A DNA stretch of 8,248 nt. Source: Marinospirillum sp. Its GTDB lineage: Bacteria; Pseudomonadota; Gammaproteobacteria; Pseudomonadales; Halomonadaceae. Position 1 is the stretch's first letter. Every line of letters starts with the position of its first letter. This document shows positions 1 through 5,456 of the stretch, in pieces. Below the pieces are notes generated by a model, which did not search any database, had not been told where the DNA came from, and worked only from the letters and a program-made list of their open reading frames with translations. The position numbers were made by a program, and so were the translations under genes. Location: the NCBI RefSeq assembly GCF_014859565.1, contig NZ_JACUUA010000144.1:1-8248 (forward strand), read 5' to 3'.

Positions 1-144
1 GCACCCACTGCACCCGTGGCACCCGTGGAACCCACTGCACCCGTGGCACCCGTGGCACCCACTGCACCCGTGGCACCCGTGGAACCCACTGCACCCGTGG
101 CACCCGTGGAACCCACTGCACCCGTGGAACCCACTGCACCCACT
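1..144 (+). repeat. Coding 9-bp tandem repeat, (A/E)P(T/V) x16, truncated by window start
   Basis: Sixteen in-frame 9-bp units follow the pattern GCA or GAA, then CCC, then ACT or GTG, giving APT, APV or EPT tripeptides. Codon use is invariant: always GCA, CCC, GTG, ACT and GAA. A higher order is visible, since bases 1-54 are identical to 55-108 and there is an underlying 27-bp period. Such uniformity indicates recent expansion by slippage or recombination. The array ends at 144, before GAG TCA and a run of eight A, and it continues upstream beyond the window. The encoded stretch is probably an extended, rigid Pro-rich linker. Confidence 0.97.
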
Positions 145-1554
145 GAGTCAAAAAAAATAACATCAGCATCAAAGGCGATTGAGCGCAGCAAAAAAGCAGC
201 CTCTGACTATGCCAAAAAAGAATCATCACGCGCCCGTGATGCAAGCGGTAGATTTGTCAGTAAAAACGAAAAAGAAGACAAGGGTGCTGAGGCGCTAAAA
301 GAGCGAAAAGAAGACCAACGAAACAAAAGCCTGGTCGATACCATCAAGGAGGCTGCTGTTGGTGATAACGGCCTGTTTGCCGGTGCCTCATCAGACAACG
401 AGGAGATAGGCACTGCTGCTGGCGGTGCTTTTTATGGATCGGCAAAGGAAATAGGTGAGGCTTACAGCAAGCTGACTGACCCGGAGGGCGTAGCAGCGAA
501 AGCTATCGGAATTGTTAAAGGCAGGATGGCAAAGGATGGCAAAGATCCAGCGAAAAAAAACGACAAATTATCTGAAAGTCAAAGCGTTATCGCTGAATCA
601 GTTTACGAGGTCAGCAAAAACACTGATGGTCTTTCGGAAATAAAAGATGCGATAGAAGATCAAACTAAAGAGCAGAAAAAACAACATAAAGCGACAATAA
701 AAGGGCTTGATAAAGCAGGTAAGTCGTCTGGCGGTGAAGGCGGCGGCATGCTTGGATCGCTCGCAGAGCTGCTTGGTGGGGGTAAGGCCGGTAAGGCTGG
801 CGGCATTCTTGCCAAGGGTGGTGGCCTGCTTAAGGGTGCCGCTGGATTTGGCGGCAAGGCGCTGGGTGCGCTGGCTGCTCCTATCGCGGGTTTAATAGCC
901 TACAGCAGCAAGAAAAATGAGCTGGCAGAGCGCACAGACCTTACCGAAGAGCAGAAAAAAACGCAGGCTCTGTCAACAGGCGTGGGTGCTGGTGGGGGGG
1001 CTTTGGCGGGAGCAGCGGCCGGTGCAGCCATCGGTTCAATCATCCCGGTATTTGGCACGGCGATTGGCGGCATAATCGGCGGCATTGCTGGCGCGTTTGG
1101 CGGCGAATGGCTTGGCGGCAAGGCCGGAGAGGCCATTGCTGGCGGCGGCAATCCTTCCGGGGAGGTAATGGGGGAGGCTGCGTTATCAGAGCCTATAACC
1201 GAAATACCCGCATGGGCTGAGGCGGCCGCACCACAAAACAGAGTGTCTGCATCTGGATCGGCAGCTGTTGTTGATAGCGGATTGCAGGTGTCAGAGGTAA
1301 AGGCATCCCCGGTCACTTCTGAAATGGTCAGCGCATCATCTGCCGGTACCTCAGGATCTGCACAGCGGCAGTCTGGCAAACAGCAAAATCAACAGCAGAT
1401 CATTGATCCGAAGGCTATTGCGGCAGAGCTGGCCAAAGCAATAAAATCTGGAGGCGATAAAAAAACAGATAAGCCAGTCGCACCCGCCATGGCATCTGTG
1501 CCAGTTGATTTTGATGATACCCTGATGACACTAATATCGCATGACAGGATTTAA
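1..1554 (+). CDS. Glycine-zipper virion/tail protein with Pro-rich tripeptide repeats (5' end outside window)
   Basis: The frame is open from base 1 to a TAA at 1552-1554 (517 visible residues), and the window starts inside a repeat, so the true start is upstream. GTG codons in the repeat are valines and need not be starts. Numbering from the first visible codon: 1-48 is an (A/E)P(T/V) repeat; about 49-240 is Lys/Glu/Ala-rich and probably helical, with [10 protein letters not shown] at 79-88; about 244-300 and 327-384 are Gly/Ala-rich hydrophobic blocks with GxxxG spacing, the second containing a GSIIPVFG turn; about 390-500 is Ser/Gln/Ala-rich low complexity; the C-terminus ends in [14 protein letters not shown] do not recognise a defined family. 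Its place just before a W/gp25-like gene and its membrane-active-looking blocks suggest a tape-measure C-terminal part, a baseplate hub protein or an injected protein. The frame is certain; the role is inference. Confidence 0.6.
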   Translation, partial: APTAPVAPVEPTAPVAPVAPTAPVAPVEPTAPVAPVEPTAPVEPTAPTESKKITSASKAIERSKKAASDYAKKESSRARDASGRFVSKNEKEDKGAEALKERKEDQRNKSLVDTIKEAAVGDNGLFAGASSDNEEIGTAAGGAFYGSAKEIGEAYSKLTDPEGVAAKAIGIVKGRMAKDGKDPAKKNDKLSESQSVIAESVYEVSKNTDGLSEIKDAIEDQTKEQKKQHKATIKGLDKAGKSSGGEGGGMLGSLAELLGGGKAGKAGGILAKGGGLLKGAAGFGGKALGALAAPIAGLIAYSSKKNELAERTDLTEEQKKTQALSTGVGAGGGALAGAAAGAAIGSIIPVFGTAIGGIIGGIAGAFGGEWLGGKAGEAIAGGGNPSGEVMGEAALSEPITEIPAWAEAAAPQNRVSASGSAAVVDSGLQVSEVKASPVTSEMVSASSAGTSGSAQRQSGKQQNQQQIIDPKAIAAELAKAIKSGGDKKTDKPVAPAMASVPVDFDDTLMTLISHDRI

Positions 1555-1557
1555 CAA

Positions 1558-1932
1558 ATGTCCATGATGAATGAGCTTGATTACCGATTATCTCTTGTGC
1601 AGTCAGGTATTTTGCTGCATGAGGGTAGTGAGTCGGCAATGAATGCCCGTATTGATGAATGGTTTGACACGCCTGCATGTACTCTGGCTGATAACGTCCG
1701 ATGGGGGCATCCGCTCAGGCAGTATCAGTTTGACCCGCCTTCTGACCTGCTGGCAATCGAGATGGAAATGGTGGTAGCACAGAAGATAACTCAGGATATT
1801 GAGGGTATTATTGTCCGATACATACGAATTGATGTGACTGGAGTTGATAGTATCACAGTGATGATTGCTCACAATTACGGCGTATTCGGTGGCACACTAC
1901 CCTATAGAGAGGGAGAAAATGGCAGAGCCTGA
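1558..1932 (+). CDS. Baseplate wedge protein, GPW/gp25-like (P2 W / Mu gp46 / T4 gp25 type)
   Basis: This 124-residue protein is probably the small wedge subunit that links tail tube or sheath to the baseplate. Its length fits the GPW/gp25 family (roughly 110-140 residues). The family pattern 'I..W..T......VRWG.PL' is visible at residues 32-53 (IDEWFDTP, then RWGHPL at 48-53). An amphipathic helix with AIEMEMVVAQKI follows, then a strand-rich C-terminus. The ATG at 1558 lies 3 bases after the previous stop and has an AGGA at 1546-1549. In-frame ATGs at 1564 and 1567 are alternatives but sit further from this ribosome site. The 3' end overlaps the J-like gene by 14 bases. Gene order W-J-I is standard in contractile-tailed phages and supports the call. 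Confidence 0.8.
   Translation: MSMMNELDYRLSLVQSGILLHEGSESAMNARIDEWFDTPACTLADNVRWGHPLRQYQFDPPSDLLAIEMEMVVAQKITQDIEGIIVRYIRIDVTGVDSITVMIAHNYGVFGGTLPYREGENGRA
1907..1921 (+). promoter_or_regulatory. Ribosome binding site and ATG that fix the J-like start
   Basis: A purine-rich GAGAGGGAG at 1907-1915 precedes the ATG at 1919-1921. It decides the start of the J-like gene. The frame is open further upstream to a TTG at 1865, but that codon lies deep inside the W/gp25-like gene, has no comparable ribosome site, and would add 18 residues not expected for the family. Confidence 0.75.
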
Positions 1933-3319
1933 TATTTACAACCTTTCCAATGATGAATCCGTTGAAGAATTTCAGCGGATACTTGCCAGTAAGCCGGAAT
2001 GGGCAAAACTGGAAGATTCGCAGTTTATCCGTAATCTGGCTATCTTTAACAGCTGGCAGTACCGTGCTGCAATGTGGCGACTTGAGCGCGACCGCCAGGA
2101 GGCGTTTCTGTCAACTGCAGTCAATCGCTCAAGCGTACTGGCCGGCGCAGAAGACAAGAGCTATGTGCCACGGATGGCAACCCCGTCCAAGGGCAAGGCT
2201 CTTCTGACCAGTACGCACACGACTGATGTTCTGGTGCCATCCGGGTCAGTCTGGCTGATGCCTGACCAGACACCGTTAACCATTCCTGGAACGGCGGTCG
2301 TACCTGCAAATGGATCAATCCTTGTTGACGTTGAGCAATACGAGGTCAGACTGGAAGCACGAACAGTCAGTGATGCCGTGCCATTTTATGAAGTGCTGAT
2401 CGACAAGGAAATCACCCGTGATATTTGCGGTGTTGCTGTTTTTGTTGATGGAAACAGGTGGACGTATCATCCAAGGCTAATGAACACCACGTCAGTAATG
2501 CGTGCCTACGACCTGTTTTACACCAGCCTTGACCAACTTGGAATCCGCTTTGGTGACGGGTTTTTCGGCAGAATACCTCCTGCAGGATCAATCATACAGC
2601 TTGAGCTGCAGCTGACACGCGGCAGCATTGAAATAGCCCAGGGGCAGCAGATGAGCAGGGTGGTCGCAAATGGCAGCGATCCTATTCTTGCGAAGGTGAG
2701 CGCTATTACCAGCACGATCATCCAAGGCGGGCAGCCGCAAGAAGACATCGAAAGCATTCGCCTGAATGCGCGTTATTATCCACTCTATGATGAGCAGCTG
2801 GTATGGCGTGACGACTACAAATTTCAGGTTGAGCGTATTTGGCCGGAGGCCGTATGGGTGCGCGTGTGGGGCGAGCAAGAACAAGAGCGCGTCTACGGTT
2901 TTGACGTGACCCATATCAATAAAATTTACATCAGTGCATGGGCACCGGACAACCCGACCATTGGCGATGAAATACTGGATCGGCTGGAGGAGCCGCTGAA
3001 CCGAACCTACGTGTTTGTGCCACCGGCAATGCAGCCTTTTACGATAACGCTAACCGCCGTTATACCAAGAACCATCCAAATATCGAACGCTGAAAACCAG
3101 ATCGCCAGCACGCTGCTGGCAAACTACGGACGGGACAGCAGAAACAGAAAGACAGAAATAAAAATCAAAGATTTTTACTCCCTGATTGAGCGAACAGGCG
3201 TTTTTGCAGATGGCGGACACTTCGTTGTGGATATTGCCGGCCTGGTTCCTGATAATGGACTTAACGACTTGATTTATCTGGATCTTGACCTTTCTGCACT
3301 GGATATAAGTTATGGCTGA
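1919..3319 (+). CDS. Baseplate assembly protein J / gp6-like wedge protein
   Basis: This 466-residue protein is probably the large baseplate wedge component that dimerises around the hub (P2 J, Mu gp47, T4 gp6 group). Residues 1-70 are helical. Residues 71-90 (SSVLAGAEDKSYVPRMATPS) match the usual 'LA...GY.PR.A' segment before the first beta domain. The strongest mark is IRFGDGFFGRIPPAG at 209-223, close to the 'IRFGDG.FG..PP.G' signature of J/gp6 proteins. A C-terminal domain (about 360-466) contains strands and the ending 'LIYLDLDLSALDISYG'. It is longer than P2 J (about 300 residues) and shorter than T4 gp6 (about 660), so it may belong to an intermediate, more gp6-like branch. It overlaps the upstream gene by 14 bases and the downstream gene by 8, which suggests coupled translation. 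Confidence 0.85.
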   Translation: MAEPDIYNLSNDESVEEFQRILASKPEWAKLEDSQFIRNLAIFNSWQYRAAMWRLERDRQEAFLSTAVNRSSVLAGAEDKSYVPRMATPSKGKALLTSTHTTDVLVPSGSVWLMPDQTPLTIPGTAVVPANGSILVDVEQYEVRLEARTVSDAVPFYEVLIDKEITRDICGVAVFVDGNRWTYHPRLMNTTSVMRAYDLFYTSLDQLGIRFGDGFFGRIPPAGSIIQLELQLTRGSIEIAQGQQMSRVVANGSDPILAKVSAITSTIIQGGQPQEDIESIRLNARYYPLYDEQLVWRDDYKFQVERIWPEAVWVRVWGEQEQERVYGFDVTHINKIYISAWAPDNPTIGDEILDRLEEPLNRTYVFVPPAMQPFTITLTAVIPRTIQISNAENQIASTLLANYGRDSRNRKTEIKIKDFYSLIERTGVFADGGHFVVDIAGLVPDNGLNDLIYLDLDLSALDISYG

Positions 3320-4385
3320 TAAACCGGAAAACTGGCTGGTTAAGCGACTCTCTCCCCGACAGGCAAAAAACCCAAGATGGGTGCAGATGGCTGAGGCTAT
3401 ACAGGAGTTCTGGGATGAAAACTTTGAGCCAAGTGTTGACCAGTATGAGCGACTAAGATCCATCTTCACGGCAGACGAAGAGGGTATAGACCGTAGACTG
3501 GCAGAGCTTGGCAGCAAGTTTGAGGTAGCGCTTCCGATCCTGCCAACCAGCAAGTCCGTAGCCTATGCTATGCGTGGCTACGAAATACACCGGAAGGACA
3601 GGCGCAGCAGTATTGAGCAGATGCTGCAGCGTGACTTTCGTGGCGCTGTGATAAGCTGGCTTCCTCTTTACGCGGTTATCGGGGAGCCATACGGCACCCG
3701 GTTTTTAACAGAAATCGAAATGGGCGAGCTTGGCATCGACCCGTCAGAGGCTTATATGACCTCGCGCGGGAAAACCCTGGTTAATTCCCCCGTTGCCAAA
3801 GAAAGCGGCTTTAGTAGTGATAGCATCAGGGCGGCGCTTGATAGAAAATTGTTAGAAATAAAACCGGCGCACATTGTTTATGATGGAATACAGTTTATCA
3901 GTATTTACATCGGTGAGATTGAGCCGGTTATTATCACACATCCGCTGAATATCGCAGCAGGGCGGCACTGGCTGGATGCCAACCCTGTTGATTCTGTTGT
4001 CAGCATTATCAGTTCCGTATCGGTTAACACGGTTGATGTTGGCGGTGAAATGCTGTCGCTTCAGTGGCGACTGGATATGGGATGGGATATTAACGGCGTA
4101 TTCAGGCCGAGGCCGGGGCTTGAGGGTGATGTAATTGGAATTATCAGCAATCTGGCTTCTGATTCGGCCAGTCATCAGCTGGTTGAGGTTTTACCTACCC
4201 TTGATCTTACCAGGGCGTTAAAATCAGTAACCAGGCAATATACAGATGTTGAAGATCAGGATATTTCCGGCGCTTCTGTGGCCACGGTAAGGCACCCACT
4301 GCTTAACCTTGAGCAACCGGATGACATGCCTCGCATGGATGACATACCGGCAGATTTTGCCCCTTTAGACATGTATTACGAGTGA
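3312..4385 (+). CDS. Tail protein I-like baseplate protein with C-terminal extension
   Basis: This 357-residue protein directly follows the J-like gene, the normal place of gpI (Mu gp48 type), which completes the wedge and helps attach tail fibres. The N-terminal part has YEIHRKDRRSSIEQML at 90-105, like the 'HR.KGT...I...L' segment of gpI, and LLEIKPAHIVYDG at 180-192, like its C-terminal 'KPAH' segment. Known gpI proteins are about 180-200 residues; here residues from about 203 on form an extra, largely beta-rich region of some 150 residues that I do not recognise, ending in an acidic tail (MPRMDDIPADFAPLDMYYE). The start ATG overlaps the previous stop by 8 bases and has only a weak GGAT at 3301-3304, so it probably depends on translational coupling. 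The assignment rests on order plus two short motifs. Confidence 0.65.
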   Translation: MADKPENWLVKRLSPRQAKNPRWVQMAEAIQEFWDENFEPSVDQYERLRSIFTADEEGIDRRLAELGSKFEVALPILPTSKSVAYAMRGYEIHRKDRRSSIEQMLQRDFRGAVISWLPLYAVIGEPYGTRFLTEIEMGELGIDPSEAYMTSRGKTLVNSPVAKESGFSSDSIRAALDRKLLEIKPAHIVYDGIQFISIYIGEIEPVIITHPLNIAAGRHWLDANPVDSVVSIISSVSVNTVDVGGEMLSLQWRLDMGWDINGVFRPRPGLEGDVIGIISNLASDSASHQLVEVLPTLDLTRALKSVTRQYTDVEDQDISGASVATVRHPLLNLEQPDDMPRMDDIPADFAPLDMYYE

Positions 4386-4397
4386 GGTTGATAGTTT

Positions 4398-4826
4398 ATG
4401 GCAACATACAGTGCCGCGAAAATGCTGACCGCTTATTACGAGCGCACAGCCCAATCCGTTGCCAGTAACGGCAACTGCCCTCGAATTGTCGAGTTCCGGT
4501 TTGGGCATGGCTATGTGGATGAAACAACAGATCCCCCTACCCTGCTTCCAATCCCATCAGACCTTAATACCGTGCCCGGTGAGTTTTACACAGGCATCCC
4601 GGAAGTCGAATCCAGCGGTGGCCGTGTGATCGTGAAATGCACCCTGCCGCCAGGCGGTGTTACCGTGCCTCACAAGTACAGCATTACTACACTGCATGAT
4701 GATGACGGCACTATTCTTGCTGCGATGCAGGACTTGCCGGACTGGATTACCCCGACTGATGAGCATGTGGCTTACGGTTATCTGGATTATCCGCACCTGA
4801 GCGAAAATCCACCGGCTGCAATCTAA
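4398..4826 (+). CDS. Stand-alone tail-collar / fibre-attachment domain protein (DUF3751-like)
   Basis: This 142-residue protein resembles the N-terminal collar domain by which many phage tail fibres dock on the baseplate. Visible similarities are: an N-terminal helix (residues 5-22); FRFGHG at 33-38 in place of the usual 'VGDG'; a loop with DPPTLLPIPSDLNTV (45-59) like 'PTP.QT.L.NEV'; FYTGIPEV at 63-70; a strand with GGRVIVKCTLPP at 74-85; and the ending DDDGTILAAMQDLPDWITP at 101-119, like 'DDDGNLIAVANLPE..KP'. In fibres this domain is followed by a long shaft and receptor-binding tip; here the gene simply stops. It may be an adaptor to which separately encoded fibres bind. The start has GAGG at 4384-4387, ten bases upstream and overlapping the previous stop. 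Family assignment is inference from pattern. Confidence 0.55.
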   Translation: MATYSAAKMLTAYYERTAQSVASNGNCPRIVEFRFGHGYVDETTDPPTLLPIPSDLNTVPGEFYTGIPEVESSGGRVIVKCTLPPGGVTVPHKYSITTLHDDDGTILAAMQDLPDWITPTDEHVAYGYLDYPHLSENPPAAI

Positions 4827-4842
4827 AAAAAACAGGTGAACC

Positions 4843-5454
4843 ATGAATCAGAATTACGCAGGAAGTTTTAAGTTTGATTCCTTCGATGCCCAGGGTGTTG
4901 AACCCATAAAGAAAGCCTTTGAGCGTGCCGGCGCAACGGTCATCGAGGTGGATGCCCCGAACCGCGCCAGCCGCCGTGCTGGATACCAAGTCAAAAAATC
5001 CACGTTTTTTCTGGCTGATGGGCAGCAGATTATGATGCTGTTGAAAAATGATGGTGAAGGCAACGGTGATATTTATCAGGTTCAGCTGAATAGCCGTGTG
5101 ATCCCGGTTAAAAACGTGGATGACATGAGCAAGGCAGCCGCTGAAATCGCCCGGATGGCAAAGGCCAATTCACCGGCATTCACGAAAGCGCAGCGGCGCA
5201 AACATCAAAAGCTGAAGGTCAATGAGTCTGACCTTGATGGCGGAAAACCCAAGACAGCTCCGGCAACCGCACGGGCAAAGCTGGCCGAGACCAAGGCGGA
5301 AGCTGAAGAAATGGATGCACAGCTTGCAGAGCAAGAGCAGGCAATGGCCGAAAAAATCAGCCAGCTGGAAGCCAAGAGAGCGGAAAACGACAAGAATCAG
5401 GCAGAGATTGACCGCCTGCTGGCAGAAAACGAACAACTTGAGAGTGCAGCATAA
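4843..5454 (+). CDS. DarA-related 'defence against restriction' protein with C-terminal coiled coil
   Basis: This 203-residue protein is soluble, with no signal peptide or membrane segment. The N-terminal half resembles what is annotated in phages and integrative elements as DarA-related (DarA N-terminal domain) protein: a helix ending in KKAFERAGATVIEVD (23-37), then TFFLADGQQI (54-63) with the 'ADGQ' core, GDIYQVQLNSRVIPVKN (75-91), and a helix with AAEIARMAKAN (99-109) leading to a basic stretch with F113. Residues about 138-203 are charged, Ala/Glu/Lys-rich and heptad-like, so probably coiled coil. In phage P1, DarA is an internal head protein that helps protect injected DNA from type I restriction; whether this protein does so is inference. 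AGG at 4834-4836 serves the ATG at 4843. Its stop overlaps the next ATG by one base, and that next protein holds a second copy of the same domain. Confidence 0.6.
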   Translation: MNQNYAGSFKFDSFDAQGVEPIKKAFERAGATVIEVDAPNRASRRAGYQVKKSTFFLADGQQIMMLLKNDGEGNGDIYQVQLNSRVIPVKNVDDMSKAAAEIARMAKANSPAFTKAQRRKHQKLKVNESDLDGGKPKTAPATARAKLAETKAEAEEMDAQLAEQEQAMAEKISQLEAKRAENDKNQAEIDRLLAENEQLESAA

Positions 5455-5456
5455 TG
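5452..5456 (+). promoter_or_regulatory. TAATG stop/start overlap (translational coupling)
   Basis: The TAA stop at 5452-5454 of the DarA-like gene shares its last A with the ATG at 5454-5456 of the giant gene. Only a weak purine stretch (GAGAG, 5440-5444) precedes it, so ribosome re-initiation is the likely way the downstream gene is translated, tying the amounts of the two proteins together. Confidence 0.75.

Noticed and set aside
16..18. GTG at 16 as the start of the first protein
   Set aside because: The same frame is open to base 1 and encodes the same tripeptide repeat (APTAP), so this GTG is a valine inside the array and the real start is upstream.
1..144. Tandem array as CRISPR
   Set aside because: The units are 9 bp, contiguous, in frame and without spacers; it is a coding microsatellite-like repeat.
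150..157. Run of eight A right after the repeat (and another at 553-560) as a programmed frameshift site
   Set aside because: At 150-157 a shift either way meets a stop almost at once (TAA at 158-160 or TGA at 180-182), so no useful extended product results, and I see no stimulatory structure.
994..1000. Run of seven G as a frameshift hotspot
   Set aside because: It reads through cleanly as Gly codons in a Gly-rich block, and no alternative-frame product of interest follows. It could be a mutation hotspot but there is no evidence of programmed use.
900..1379. A 159-codon Pro/Ala-rich open frame on the minus strand
   Set aside because: It is the complement of the Gly/Ala-rich coding stretch of the first gene; GGC codons read backwards as GCC, giving a low-complexity shadow.
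1865..1867. TTG at 1865 as the start of the J-like gene
   Set aside because: The ATG at 1919 has a good GAGG-type ribosome site and gives a sensible N-terminus; the TTG would create a 68-base overlap without a ribosome site.
4824..4842. TAAAAAAAACAGG gap as a terminator
   Set aside because: It has an A-run but no preceding GC-rich hairpin and no T-run on the plus strand, and the next gene's ribosome site lies inside it.
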